Assembly (NCBI RefSeq): GCF_003719295.1
Contig: NZ_RFLW01000005.1
Location: 121,216 to 185,215, forward strand
Reading direction: 5' to 3'
DNA: 64,000 nt
Source of the DNA: Haliea alexandrii
GTDB taxonomy: Bacteria > Pseudomonadota > Gammaproteobacteria > Pseudomonadales > Halieaceae
The notes beneath the pieces were generated by a model. That model saw nothing but the letters and a program-made list of their open reading frames with translations. It had not been told where the DNA came from and ran no database searches. Made by a program: the position numbers and the translations under genes. Every line of letters starts with the position of its first letter. Position 1 is the first letter of the stretch. Below are positions 38,374 through 47,422 of the stretch, one piece after another.

Positions 38374-38568
38374 AGTAAAGTCCTCATGGGTGGGCGTTCA
38401 GAGCAGGAGAGTAAGGGGCGTGTGGAACGTGTTGCCGGCGTTGCGGGCCGGGGTGGGGGTGAGCGAAACGAACAGCGTTGTTTCAAAAGCGCTTCCTGGT
38501 AAAGGCGAAACCAAAGCGTTCCCTGATTACAAACCCTGAGCCATACAATGTCAACGACCGATGAATCC

Positions 38569-38597
38569 CTGACAGCCCCGCGGTTTTCGGCTAGGAT
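38569..38597 (+). promoter_or_regulatory. putative sigma70 promoter of the RNase II-type gene
   Basis: CTGACA (5 of 6 to the -35 consensus), 17-bp spacer, TAGGAT (4 of 6 to the -10 consensus), about 40 bp before the start codon at 38640. It lies in the 266-bp divergent region between the PhoH-like and RNase II-type genes. I see no coding sequence in that region. Confidence 0.5.
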
Positions 38598-38639
38598 AGC
38601 GTGCTTGTTTAGCCACCAGCCAAAGACTCGATTGCCGCG

Positions 38640-40631
38640 ATGCTCAACTCGGACTCTCTCGCCCAGCTCAAGGGCCTCAAATCCCAGATGGAGGCCGAGA
38701 AAGAGCGCGCCGACGCGGTGATCAAGGGCACTCAGTCCCGCTACGGCTTCGCCGTACTCGCTGATGGGCGGGAAATTTTCGTGCCGCCAGACGAAATGCT
38801 CAAGGCATTCCCGGATGACCGGGTTCGCGTCTGCATCCGCCCCTCGGGCGACAACAAGCTTGTCGCCGATATCGAGAAATTGCTCGACAGCCCCCTCGGC
38901 GACTTCAGTGGTCGCTGCGTGCGCAAGGGCAAAGCGCTGTTTGTGCAACCCGACCTGCCGCAGCTGAAGCGGTGGCTGTTCATACCGCCGCACGCCCGCA
39001 ACGGCGTGCGCGAGGGCGACTACCTGCGCTGCGCGATACTGCGCCACCCGATTCGGGACGGCAAGCCCCAAGCCAAAGTGCTGCAGGTGCTTGGCAACGA
39101 CCAGACACCGGGTATCGAAAATCTCTACAGCATCGCCAAATACCGGCTGGCGCCCACCTGGAGTTCACCGGCGCTGCGCGACCTGGAGAAGCAACTCGCG
39201 GACGCGCGCCCGCTCGCGAGTGAGGGGCGCCAGGACCTTACCGACCTTGAGTTCGTCTCCATCGACGCGGCCAAAACCCAGGATATCGACGACGCACTGT
39301 ACGCGGACATCAGCAGCGATGGCTGGACCCTCTATGTCGCCATCGCAGACCCCAGTGCCTGGGTGCCCGCCGACTCCAGCCTGCGGCAGGACATCGCCGC
39401 ACGTGGCACCACCGTCTACTTTCACGGTGACGTTCTGCCCATGCTGCCCGAACAAATGGCCCAGGACACCTGCGCCCTGTCCGAAGGCAATGACAGGGCG
39501 GCCCTGGTGTGCAAGATTTCCGTGAGTGACAGCGGCCAGGTGGGCGCCTTCGAGTTCGTGGAAGCCACTGTGCGCTCGCGCGCCAAGCTCTCCTATTTTG
39601 CCGTGGACCGCTACCTCAACGGCCATGGCGACGACCTGATGAGCCATGCCACACCGCTGGAAGCGCTCTATCAGGTCTACCGTGCGCTGCGTGCGCAACG
39701 CGAGGCCAGTGAACTGGTGATGGAAGACCGGCGCGAATATCGCTGGATTCTCAATGACCAGAAACAGATCGAAACCATTGAACCGCATGAGAAGCTGCTG
39801 TCGCAGAAACTGGTCGAGGAATGCATGATCGCCGCCAACCGGTGCGCGGCCCGCTTCCTCGCCGAGCGCGAGGGCAGTGGGCCGTTTGTCACCCACCCCG
39901 GTTTTCGCACCGACCGCCTCGAGGAGTGCCGGAAATTTCTCGCCCTGCACGCCCCGGAGGTTGCGGAGCTGGATCCGACCACGCGGGAGGGATACCGGGA
40001 CATCATGCGCCGTTTGGCCGCCAGCGAGAACCAGCTGCCACTGCGCGCCATGATCAACCGCCTGCTCACCCGGGCGGAGCTGTCCACACGGGCCGGGCTG
40101 CACATGGGAATGGCCCTGGAGTGCTATACCAACTGCACCTCACCCCTGCGCAAATACGTCGACTTCCTGGTGCATCTGCAGATCAAGTCCCTGCTGCGAG
40201 GAGAACCCGCGCAGCTGGTCAGCGGCGCCGAGCTCAGCGCACTGAAGGAGCGCCTGGGCAACGTCCGTGCTGCCACGCAGGAAGCAGAGCGCTGGCTGGC
40301 GAGCAAGTACCTGGCGCGTGTCGCCGCCGATAGAAGCGAAGGCTTCAGCGGCCGCATCGTGCACATCAACAGCTCCGGCATGAGCGTGCGCCTGCTGGAT
40401 TGTGGGCTGGAGGGCTTTGTCGACCTGCGCAAGGACCCGGAGAAGTTCAGCTACGACAAATGGACCGCCAGCCTCACCAGCACCACACGGCGCTTCCACC
40501 TTGAACAAACCGTGGAGCTGGACTATCTGGGTTGCGACACGGAAAACAACTACCAGACGCAGTTCGCCGTGCGCCCCGGCAGTGGCCTGAAACCACCGAA
40601 AGACGCCGGCACAGGCCAGGCGTCAAACTGA
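38640..40631 (+). CDS. VacB/RNase II family 3'-5' exoribonuclease
   Basis: The 663-residue enzyme degrades single-stranded RNA processively from the 3' end. It has an N-terminal helical region, cold-shock domains (RYGFAVLADGREIFVP), and the RNB catalytic core with FVSIDAAKTQDIDDALYADI near residues 203-222 (the cluster of metal-binding Asp). DPSAWVPADS, VHLQIKSLLRG and a C-terminal S1 domain (GFSGRIVHINSSGMSVRLLDCGL, shown in part) complete it. The size is nearer E. coli RNase II (644) than RNase R (813), and it lacks a long basic tail. It is convergent with asnS. Confidence 0.93.
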   Translation: MLNSDSLAQLKGLKSQMEAEKERADAVIKGTQSRYGFAVLADGREIFVPPDEMLKAFPDDRVRVCIRPSGDNKLVADIEKLLDSPLGDFSGRCVRKGKALFVQPDLPQLKRWLFIPPHARNGVREGDYLRCAILRHPIRDGKPQAKVLQVLGNDQTPGIENLYSIAKYRLAPTWSSPALRDLEKQLADARPLASEGRQDLTDLEFVSIDAAKTQDIDDALYADISSDGWTLYVAIADPSAWVPADSSLRQDIAARGTTVYFHGDVLPMLPEQMAQDTCALSEGNDRAALVCKISVSDSGQVGAFEFVEATVRSRAKLSYFAVDRYLNGHGDDLMSHATPLEALYQVYRALRAQREASELVMEDRREYRWILNDQKQIETIEPHEKLLSQKLVEECMIAANRCAARFLAEREGSGPFVTHPGFRTDRLEECRKFLALHAPEVAELDPTTREGYRDIMRRLAASENQLPLRAMINRLLTRAELSTRAGLHMGMALECYTNCTSPLRKYVDFLVHLQIKSLLRGEPAQLVSGAELSALKERLGNVRAATQEAERWLASKYLARVAADRSEGFSGRIVHINSSGMSVRLLDCGLEGFVDLRKDPEKFSYDKWTASLTSTTRRFHLEQTVELDYLGCDTENNYQTQFAVRPGSGLKPPKDAGTGQASN

Positions 40632-40642
40632 GATCACCCGGC

Positions 40643-40662
40643 GCGCCCCGCCAGCGGGGCGC
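40643..40662. terminator. hairpin between convergent RNase II-type gene and asnS
   Basis: A perfect 8-bp GC stem (GCGCCCCG, CCAG loop, CGGGGCGC) sits between two facing stop codons 34 bp apart. There is no T-run on either side, so it may work as a weak bidirectional terminator or RNA 3'-end stabiliser. Confidence 0.5.
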
Positions 40663-40665
40663 TGC

Positions 40666-42063
40666 TCAAAAACTGGCGTTGCCGGGTGTACGTGGAAAGG
40701 GAATGGCATCGCGCACATTCTCCATGCCAGTGACATAATTGAGCAAACGCTCAAAGCCCAGGCCAAAACCGGCGTGCGGCACACTGCCGTAGCGGCGCAG
40801 GTCGCGATACCACCACAACTCTTCGCGTACCTGGGGATCCATGCGGGCATCCAACACGTCCAGACGCTCCTCGCGCTGGCTGCCACCGATGATTTCACCG
40901 ATGCCGGGAGCCAGCACGTCCATCGCCGCCACCGTCTTGCCATCGTCATTCAGGCGCATGTAAAACGCCTTGATCTCTTTCGGGTAGTTCATGACCACCA
41001 CCGGGCGCCCCACATGGGTCTCCGCCAGGTAGCGCTCGTGCTCCGAGGCGAGGTCCACGCCCCAGGTCACCGGAAACTCAAAGGATTTGCCACAGTTCTG
41101 CAGGATATTCACCGCCTCGGTGTAATCCATGCGCTCGAACGGGCTATCCACCACCGTGCGCAGCCGCTCCATGACGGTGTTATCTATGCGCTGCTGGAAA
41201 AATGCCATGTCGTCTTCGCACTCTTCAAGCACCCGGGCAAAGACATGCTTGAGCAGCGACTCCGCCAGGTTCGCATTGGCCTGCAGGTCGGCAAACGCCA
41301 CTTCGGGCTCCACCATCCAGAACTCCGCGAGGTGGCGACTGGTGTTGGAGTTCTCCGCGCGGAAGGTCGGGCCGAAGGTGTACACCTTGCTCATGGCAAG
41401 GCAGTAGGACTCCACTTCGAGTTGCCCGGACACGGTGAGAAAGGCATCCCCGGCAAAGAAGTCGGCGCGATGGTCTACCGACCCGTCGGGATGACGCGGC
41501 AGGTTGGCGAAATCCAGCGTGCTGACCCGGAACAATTCGCCGGCACCTTCACAGTCGCTGCCTGTGATGATGGGCGTATTGACCCAATAAAAACCCTCCC
41601 GGTGGAAATAACTGTGGATCGCGTTCGCCAGGGTGTGGCGCACCCGCGTAATGGCACCAAAGGTGTTGGTGCGGGGGCGCAGATGCGCCTGGGTACGCAG
41701 GTACTCAAACGTGTGCCGCTTCTTGGCGATCGGGTAGGTCTCGGCATCGTCCACCCAGCCCAGCACTTCCACGCGGCTGGCCTGAATCTCCACGGCCTGC
41801 CCCTGGCCCTGGGAGGCCACCAGCTCGCCGCATACGGCAACCGCGCACCCGGTGGAGAGTTTGATGATCTCGCTCTCGTAGTTGTCAAGGCTCGCGGGCA
41901 CCACCGCCTGAACAGGATGAAAACTGGTACCGTCATGAATCGACAGAAACGAAATACCGGCCTTGGAGTCGCGCTTGCTGCGCAGCCAGCCCTTTACGGT
42001 AACCTCGCTGCCAACAGGCAGCTCACCTTTGAGGACGGCAACAACCGGGCTGTGGTCAGGCAT
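40666..42063 (-). CDS. asnS: asparaginyl-tRNA synthetase
   Basis: The 465-residue class II synthetase (E. coli 466) has the N-terminal OB-fold anticodon-binding domain ([20 protein letters not shown]), motif 2 [25 protein letters not shown], and motif 3 [21 protein letters not shown]. The start at ATG 42061-42063 gives the standard length; the upstream in-frame ATGs add non-conserved sequence. It charges tRNA-Asn directly. Confidence 0.97.
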   Translation of the reverse strand: MPDHSPVVAVLKGELPVGSEVTVKGWLRSKRDSKAGISFLSIHDGTSFHPVQAVVPASLDNYESEIIKLSTGCAVAVCGELVASQGQGQAVEIQASRVEVLGWVDDAETYPIAKKRHTFEYLRTQAHLRPRTNTFGAITRVRHTLANAIHSYFHREGFYWVNTPIITGSDCEGAGELFRVSTLDFANLPRHPDGSVDHRADFFAGDAFLTVSGQLEVESYCLAMSKVYTFGPTFRAENSNTSRHLAEFWMVEPEVAFADLQANANLAESLLKHVFARVLEECEDDMAFFQQRIDNTVMERLRTVVDSPFERMDYTEAVNILQNCGKSFEFPVTWGVDLASEHERYLAETHVGRPVVVMNYPKEIKAFYMRLNDDGKTVAAMDVLAPGIGEIIGGSQREERLDVLDARMDPQVREELWWYRDLRRYGSVPHAGFGLGFERLLNYVTGMENVRDAIPFPRTPGNASF

Positions 42064-42144
42064 GGGGTGGCTCTCCCGCGTGAGCATAGAAAGAAAGCCG
42101 CGCAGCATACCCAAAGCCCGGCGCGGCCGCCACAGCCAGGGCGC

Positions 42145-42693
42145 TCAGCGCGCAATGCGGTTGATGGTACTGCCGTTGAGGTCCGCGCCCTCAATAATAC
42201 CCTTGTCCGAGAAGCTCAGGGCCAGCACCGGGTGCTTGGCCCGCGCCAGGCGGACATTGCCACCGGCCGTTTGCACCAGGTCAACCTCACCGTGCAGCCC
42301 CACCTCCCAGCCCACGGTATTGCGGAACGATACCAATGCGTCCGTGGTCATGAACAGGATAACCTTGGCGGCGCGGGTGGCACCCGGCGGCAGCTCCGCG
42401 GGCCCGGCCGAGGAGGCGTAGTAGGCGACCGGCTCGCCGTCAACCAGCAGCGTGCCCTCACCGTATTGCCCCCCAACACCGAAACCCATATTGACGATAT
42501 CCGGGAATACCAGCACACCACGCGCCTTGGTCAGCAGGGCGTTGACCCCCGGCGAGTAACGCCGCAGATCATCCAGCGCCGCATCGGATTTCACTTCGAT
42601 GGATTCGCGGGTATCGGCGCCCGCCGGCACCGTCGCCAGGCCCAGCAACAGCGCCATGACTGCCACTGCGCTGCGCTGCATCAGTGTGGTCAT
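42145..42693 (-). CDS. secreted SYLF-domain (YSC84-like) lipid-binding protein
   Basis: The 182-residue product has a signal peptide (MTTLMQRSAVAVMALLLG... to about residue 27, AGA-DT) and one SYLF domain: LLTKARGVLVFPDIVNMGFGVGGQYGEGTLL, AAKVILFMTTDALVSFRN and a C-terminal KGIIEGADLNGSTI (shown in parts). SYLF proteins bind phosphoinositides in eukaryotes; bacterial ones are periplasmic or outer-membrane proteins of unclear role. The start at ATG 42693 is supported by AGGAG eight bases upstream. It overlaps the SDR gene's stop by 4 bp, so the two are cotranscribed. Confidence 0.88.
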   Translation of the reverse strand: MTTLMQRSAVAVMALLLGLATVPAGADTRESIEVKSDAALDDLRRYSPGVNALLTKARGVLVFPDIVNMGFGVGGQYGEGTLLVDGEPVAYYASSAGPAELPPGATRAAKVILFMTTDALVSFRNTVGWEVGLHGEVDLVQTAGGNVRLARAKHPVLALSFSDKGIIEGADLNGSTINRIAR

Positions 42694-43646
42694 CCAGTGC
42701 ACTCCTGCCCCACCCACTCCTGCGACAACTGCCACAAACGCTCGGCGGCTTCCGCGTCTACCGCCCACGGGTGCACGCCGCCCAGGCTCTTGCCGTCAGC
42801 CGGCTCTGCGACCTGGCAATCCTCGAGATAGAGGCCACCCTGGCCCTCCAGTTCAGGCGCGGTCGCCGCCCAGACTGAGGTTGCGGCGCCCTGCGGCACG
42901 GATTTGAAGGCCATTTTACCGCCCGGAAACGAGGCGGCAATCCGCTCCATGTCCTCCCGGTCCAAGTGGCGCCCCAGCTCCGTGCTGATTGCGCCGGGGT
43001 GTACCGCAAAAGCGCGTACATGGCTGGCCGCAACGCGCGTATCCAGCGCAAGGGAAAACAACACATTGGCGGTTTTCGACTGCCCATAGGACTGCCATTT
43101 GTCGTAAGGACGCTGCCGGTAATTCGGGTCCTCGAAGTCCATCGCCGCAAAGCTGTGGCCCGCAGAACTCAGGTTGACCACTCGCGCCGCACGCTGCGAT
43201 GAACCTGCGGCTTTCAGGGCGGGCAACAGCAGGCAGGTCAGCAGGAAATGGCCCACGTGATTGGTGCCCAGCTGCATCTCAAAACCCTGGGCTGTGCGCC
43301 CGAGGGGGCAGGCCATAACACCGGCATTGTTGATCAGCAGATCGATTTTCGGGCAGGTTTGCAGCAGCCCCGCGGCGGCCTCGCGCACCTGATCCAGGTC
43401 CGCCAGGTCGAGCAGTGCAGAATCCAGCCTTCCCGGCAGGTTTTCCGCGCGCAGGGTGTCCAGCGCCGCATCCAGCTTGCTCCGGTCACGACCCAGCAGG
43501 TACACCGTGGCACCGGCGCCGGCAAGCGCTCGCGCCGTCTCCACGCCCAGGCCAGCGGAGGCCCCGGTTACCAGGGCCACCCGCCCGGTTAAATCCTGCC
43601 CTGCAATCACATCACTTGTAGTGGACTCGAATCCGAATGTACGCAT
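42690..43646 (-). CDS. SDR family oxidoreductase (retinol dehydrogenase/WWOX-like)
   Basis: This 318-residue classical-fold short-chain dehydrogenase has the NAD(P) motif TGASAGLG near residues 29-36, NNAGVMA near 109, and the catalytic Tyr and Lys in YGQSKTAN near 187-194. The Ser lies in VNLSSAGH. GRDRSKL after beta-2 (basic residues) suggests NADP(H) preference. The substrate is unknown. It is followed by the SYLF gene with a 4-bp overlap and divergent from the small PPOX flavoprotein gene. Confidence 0.9.
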   Translation of the reverse strand: MRTFGFESTTSDVIAGQDLTGRVALVTGASAGLGVETARALAGAGATVYLLGRDRSKLDAALDTLRAENLPGRLDSALLDLADLDQVREAAAGLLQTCPKIDLLINNAGVMACPLGRTAQGFEMQLGTNHVGHFLLTCLLLPALKAAGSSQRAARVVNLSSAGHSFAAMDFEDPNYRQRPYDKWQSYGQSKTANVLFSLALDTRVAASHVRAFAVHPGAISTELGRHLDREDMERIAASFPGGKMAFKSVPQGAATSVWAATAPELEGQGGLYLEDCQVAEPADGKSLGGVHPWAVDAEAAERLWQLSQEWVGQECTG

Positions 43647-43744
43647 CTACTGCTTTCCTCTGCTGTTCTGTTATCGTAAGCCATTGTGCCGGGCTATGCT
43701 GCGCCGTGTAAGCCCGGGCCGTCAATATTCGCACGGAAAACGCC

Positions 43745-44143
43745 ATGAAAAGTCGTCCTGCCGCACCCTTCGAGCGCTGCGCTTATCTGAGCTTCGCCAC
43801 GCGCAAGCGCAACGGCGATTTCGTACCCACGCCGGTGTGGTTTGCACCGGATAACGGAGTGTACTACCTGTTTTCCGCAGGCGATGCGGGGAAGGTCAAG
43901 CGCCTGCGCAATTTCAGTAGCGCGCGCATCGCGCCCTGCACGGTCAGCGGCCGGCTGACGGGTGACTGGTACGAGGCAAACGCCTACCTGGTAGACTCAC
44001 CGTCGGAAATCGCGCAAGCCCTCGCCGCCCTGCGCCGCAAGTACGGCTGGCAGATGCGCGGGCTGGATGCGTTATCGCGACTCGGCGGCAAGCTGCACAA
44101 GCGCGCCTATATCCGGGTTGAGCCCGCCTCGCCAGCCGCCTGA
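43745..44143 (+). CDS. PPOX-class flavin/F420-binding oxidoreductase
   Basis: The 132-residue split-barrel protein matches the small 'PPOX class F420-dependent' (Rv2061c-like) group: YLSFATRKRNGDFVPTPVWFAPD at the N-terminus (shown in part here: KRNGDFVPTPVWFA), a KVKRLRNFSSARIAPCTVSG core and a short C-terminal helix. In Proteobacteria the true cofactor may be FMN rather than F420, and the substrate is unknown. Its last 37 bp overlap the convergent TPR gene. Confidence 0.8.
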   Translation: MKSRPAAPFERCAYLSFATRKRNGDFVPTPVWFAPDNGVYYLFSAGDAGKVKRLRNFSSARIAPCTVSGRLTGDWYEANAYLVDSPSEIAQALAALRRKYGWQMRGLDALSRLGGKLHKRAYIRVEPASPAA

Positions 44144-45315
44144 ACACCGCCTGCCCGGCGGCCCCGCCGGACCCGCTCCAGCTGCGCCGCGTACTCGCGC
44201 CGCTCACTGGACAGGCTGGCCCCCTCAATCGCCTGCTGCAAGAGCCGCTCGGCGGCAGCGTACTGTTGCAGCTTGAAGTGAATGATGCCGGTCGCCGCGA
44301 GCAGCGCACTGTCGCCCGGCTGTAGATCCAGGGCCTTACGGTACTGCAGCAGAGCCTGGCCCCAGTCGCCGCTCTCGCCGGCCATGTCACCGCGCCAGGC
44401 CAGGTAATAGGGGTTGCGCTCTCGGTAGTGTTGAATACGCGCCAACCAGACATCGCGCTCGCGGCTGCGTCCAGTCTGGTCATACAACAGCGCCAGGTTG
44501 TTCATCGCCGAACGCTCGCCACTGTCGCGCTGCAGGGCTTGCAGTAATGCCCACTCAACGGCTTCCAATTGTCCCGATTGCCGGTAGATTGCCCCCAGAT
44601 TGACCCAGAGCAGCGGTAGATCGGGGCTCTGACGCAAGGCGTTGACCGCACGCATCCACGCACGGGGGAGATCCCCTTGCGCCAGTGCTGCCATGGCGAG
44701 GTTGTTGTCGTGCAGCGCCGCGGCCTCCCGGTCAGCCAGCAGGCGCGATGCGGCAATATCACGCGCTTGCAAGGGATCGATGTCCACCATGAATTGCTCG
44801 CCATGCGGCATGCGGACCATCACATTGACATGCACGCGCATGGTCAGCCGCTCGCCGATGCGGGTCCACTGGGGACGCACGTCCAGCCACTGATAACGCG
44901 CGTCCAGCCCCGCCTCCCGGGCCAGTGCGACAAACAAATGGGCAAAGGAGAGGCAATTGGCATCCCCGCTGGCAAATACCCGCGCCGCGTCACCGTCTGC
45001 TGCAGGGTTGTAGCCGACACCCAATGCGCCAGCGCCACGCACTGCTTCGTGCAGGCCAAGAAGGCGCGCGCGCGGATTCATCTCGCGTGGTGAAAAACGG
45101 GCCACGAAGTCGTGCATCTGCGGGGTGACCAGCAGCAGTGAATCAGTGCCGGGCGCTGTGGCCACATCGGCTGCCGGCAGCAGCTTGCCACTGTCCAGTA
45201 CCAGGGCTGGCAGGCTATCGAGGTCAAGCGACGGGGCGACGAGTGAGCCGCAGGCACTCTGAAATACCGCGAGCACCGCCCACACAGCCGCCCGCAGCAA
45301 ACGGCTTGCTTGCAT
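44107..45315 (-). CDS. exported transglutaminase-like and TPR-repeat protein
   Basis: The 402-residue protein has an N-terminal hydrophobic export signal ending QSAC, a possible but atypical lipobox. A transglutaminase-like region follows (DANCLSFAHLFVALAREAGL with the nucleophile-like Cys near residue 119, a His in MRVHVNV, an Asp in VDIDP). At least four TPR units cover about 195-375 (LPLLWVNLGAIYRQSGQL, SAMNNLALLYDQTG). The Cys-His-Asp triad seems present. The substrate is unknown. GGAG eight bases upstream supports ATG 45315. Confidence 0.78.
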   Translation of the reverse strand: MQASRLLRAAVWAVLAVFQSACGSLVAPSLDLDSLPALVLDSGKLLPAADVATAPGTDSLLLVTPQMHDFVARFSPREMNPRARLLGLHEAVRGAGALGVGYNPAADGDAARVFASGDANCLSFAHLFVALAREAGLDARYQWLDVRPQWTRIGERLTMRVHVNVMVRMPHGEQFMVDIDPLQARDIAASRLLADREAAALHDNNLAMAALAQGDLPRAWMRAVNALRQSPDLPLLWVNLGAIYRQSGQLEAVEWALLQALQRDSGERSAMNNLALLYDQTGRSRERDVWLARIQHYRERNPYYLAWRGDMAGESGDWGQALLQYRKALDLQPGDSALLAATGIIHFKLQQYAAAERLLQQAIEGASLSSERREYAAQLERVRRGRRAGGVQAAGEAGSTRI

Positions 45316-45430
45316 AGGCTACTCCGTTGCTTACAACAGACGGTATGTCCTGCCTCAAGTATAGCGGACCGGCGACCCGCACCCCGAGAGCGCGGCGCCG
45401 ATTGCCGCAATCGCCGGCAAGACCTTGGGA

Positions 45431-46051
45431 TTAAGCGGCAGTATGCAGGCCGCATTCGCGACCATCGTGCACCTTGGTGGGGTCGAAATAGTGGCGGCAG
45501 GTGGGCAACTGGTGGCGCTGCATGTACTCCTCAACCTCCGCCTCGGACCAGTAGAAAATGGGAGCCACCTTGAGAATGCCACGATCATCGAGGGAGACGA
45601 TATCCAGCGTCTTGCGATGCTCGGTTTCCTCGCGTCGAATACCGGTGAGCCAGATCTCCGGCTGCAGGTCCTCCAGCGCTCGTGCAAAGGGCTCCAGCTT
45701 GACCTGACGCGTGAACTCGCGATGTCGATCCTCTTCATCCACGGTGGGAATGCCACCCATGATGGCGTTGCGCCGCTCCGATGTCATCAACGGGCTGTAA
45801 ACGCGAATATCCAGCGCGAGATCGCGAATCAGGCGCTCCGCCACCACGTAGGTGTCGCGCAGGTTGTAGCCCGTGTCGATCCAGACGGTGGGCACCGCGC
45901 GGTCCACCTGGCTCACCAGATGCAGCATAAGCGCCGCGTTGCGCCCCATGCTGGTGGTCGCAATGGTCGGGCGTCCCTGCGCCAGCGCCCACTCCACTAC
46001 CGCGGGCGCGCTGGCGCCTCGCAGCATGTCATTGACGCTTTTCAAATCCAT
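45431..46051 (-). CDS. cysH: phosphoadenylyl-sulfate (PAPS) reductase
   Basis: CysH reduces PAPS to sulfite with thioredoxin in assimilatory sulfate reduction. The 206-residue protein is a shorter form than E. coli CysH (244). It has TSMGRNAALMLH (PP-loop equivalent) near residues 34-45, VWIDTGYN, TGIRREETEHR and the C-terminal ECGLH with the catalytic Cys. The CC...CxxC iron-sulfur ligands of APS reductases are absent, so it should use PAPS. It stands alone, with a putative CysB-type control region upstream. Confidence 0.93.
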   Translation of the reverse strand: MDLKSVNDMLRGASAPAVVEWALAQGRPTIATTSMGRNAALMLHLVSQVDRAVPTVWIDTGYNLRDTYVVAERLIRDLALDIRVYSPLMTSERRNAIMGGIPTVDEEDRHREFTRQVKLEPFARALEDLQPEIWLTGIRREETEHRKTLDIVSLDDRGILKVAPIFYWSEAEVEEYMQRHQLPTCRHYFDPTKVHDGRECGLHTAA

Positions 46052-46093
46052 GTTTACAACAACCTTGCGTAACAGGAGTACTAAAGAACGCGA

Positions 46094-46145
46094 ACTCTAA
46101 AGAATCAAAATTGGGCTGACAAATAACTAGATTTTATAAGGTTAT
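46094..46145 (-). promoter_or_regulatory. putative cysH promoter with CysB-like ATAAC dyad
   Basis: Minus strand: -35 TTGTCA (5 of 6), 17-bp spacer, -10 TAGAGT (4 of 6) at 46094-46122. Directly upstream is the dyad ATAAC-N13-GTTAT (46123-46145), set in an AT-rich patch of an otherwise GC-rich region. CysB, a LysR-type regulator, activates cys genes from sites just upstream of -35 and with ATAAC-like half sites. The assignment is by position and resemblance only. Confidence 0.45.
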
Positions 46146-46252
46146 ATGCGAGCCTGAGCAGATGCGCCACTTTCGCTGGCCTTCAGGCACCATTGCCTCT
46201 GCCCGCCGGCGGGACAATACTCTGCGCTCAGCCGATTGGAGGAGAACACCCC

Positions 46253-47380
46253 ATGACCAACTCACTGTGCGAGCGCCTGGGTATCGAGTACCCCATTTTC
46301 GCCTTCACCCATTGTCGCGACGTTGTTGTTGCCGTCAGCAAGGCCGGCGGCATTGGTGTGCTCGGTGTGGTGGGCTTTACCCCCGAGCAGATGAAGGAAG
46401 AACTGGATTGGATTGACGCCCACATCGGCGATCGTCCCTACGGTGTCGACATTGTCATCCCGCAGAAATACGAGGGCATGGACGCCCTGTCGGCGGAAGA
46501 GATGGAGAAGCAGCTGTGGGCCATGGTGCCCAAAGAGCACATTGAGTTCGCCGAACAGCTGCTGGCCAATGCGGGTGTGCCGGAGTGGCCGGACGGCAGC
46601 AAGACCATGGGCCTGATGGGCTGGACCGACGCCACCGCCACACCGCTTCTGGACGAGGCACTGACACGCCCGAAATGCCGCCTCATCGCCAACGCACTGG
46701 GCACGCCACCGGCGGAAAAAATCAAACAGGTGAAAGACTCGGGGCGGCTGATTGGCGCCCTCTGTGGCAAGGTGAAACAGGCGGTGCAGCACAAGGAGGC
46801 CGGCCTCGATTTCGTTGTGGCGCAGGGCGGCGAAGGCGGCGGACACACCGGGGAGGTGGGTTCCATCGTACTCTGGCCACAAATCGTCGACGCCATTGGC
46901 GACTTGCCCATGCTGGCAGCGGGCGGAATCGGCAACGGCAGGCAGATTGCCGCCGCCATGGCAATGGGTGCCGCGGGCGTCTGGACCGGTTCCCTCTGGC
47001 TAACCGTGGAAGAGGCCCACACCCAGCCGGCGCAGAAACAATCGCTGCTTGATGCCAGCAGCGAGGACACGGTGCGCTCCCGCTCCTGGACCGGCAAACC
47101 CTGCCGCATGCTGAAAAACGAGTGGACAGCAGCCTGGGAGCGCGCGGACACGCCCGACCCGCTGGGCATGCCGCTGCAGGGGCTGGTGACCTCGGACGGT
47201 ATTCGCCGCACCGCGGTCTACGCCGATGCCGGCGATTGCCAGAAAATCGCTTTCAACCCTTGCGGACAGGTGATCGGGCAACTGAACACCGTCGAGTCAT
47301 GCCGCCAGGTGATCTACCGGCTGCTGGACGAATACGTGGATGCCGTCGACAAAGCCGGCGGCCTGCTGCCGAAAGTCTAG
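46253..47380 (+). CDS. nitronate monooxygenase family flavoprotein
   Basis: The 375-residue TIM-barrel FMN enzyme of the NMO/FabK-like family has PIFAFTHCRDVVVAVSKAGG, GLDFVVAQGGEGGGHTG near residues 184-200 (with the His-Thr FMN contact), and LPMLAAGGIGNGRQIAAAMAMGAAGVWTGS for phosphate binding (quoted in parts: AAGGIGNGRQIAAAM). The C-terminal 80 residues are longer than in canonical NMOs. The true substrate may be a nitronate or a related compound. GGAGGAG at 46238-46244 fixes ATG 46253. It is divergent from cysH. Confidence 0.88.
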   Translation: MTNSLCERLGIEYPIFAFTHCRDVVVAVSKAGGIGVLGVVGFTPEQMKEELDWIDAHIGDRPYGVDIVIPQKYEGMDALSAEEMEKQLWAMVPKEHIEFAEQLLANAGVPEWPDGSKTMGLMGWTDATATPLLDEALTRPKCRLIANALGTPPAEKIKQVKDSGRLIGALCGKVKQAVQHKEAGLDFVVAQGGEGGGHTGEVGSIVLWPQIVDAIGDLPMLAAGGIGNGRQIAAAMAMGAAGVWTGSLWLTVEEAHTQPAQKQSLLDASSEDTVRSRSWTGKPCRMLKNEWTAAWERADTPDPLGMPLQGLVTSDGIRRTAVYADAGDCQKIAFNPCGQVIGQLNTVESCRQVIYRLLDEYVDAVDKAGGLLPKV

Positions 47381-47422
47381 CGTTCAAGCAGAGCGCCGGG
47401 CGCCGCAGGGAGGGGAGTGGGC

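Noticed and set aside
40774-42831. 685-codon plus-strand open frame over asnS and the SYLF gene.
   Set aside because: Antisense to asnS, with no protein-like features.
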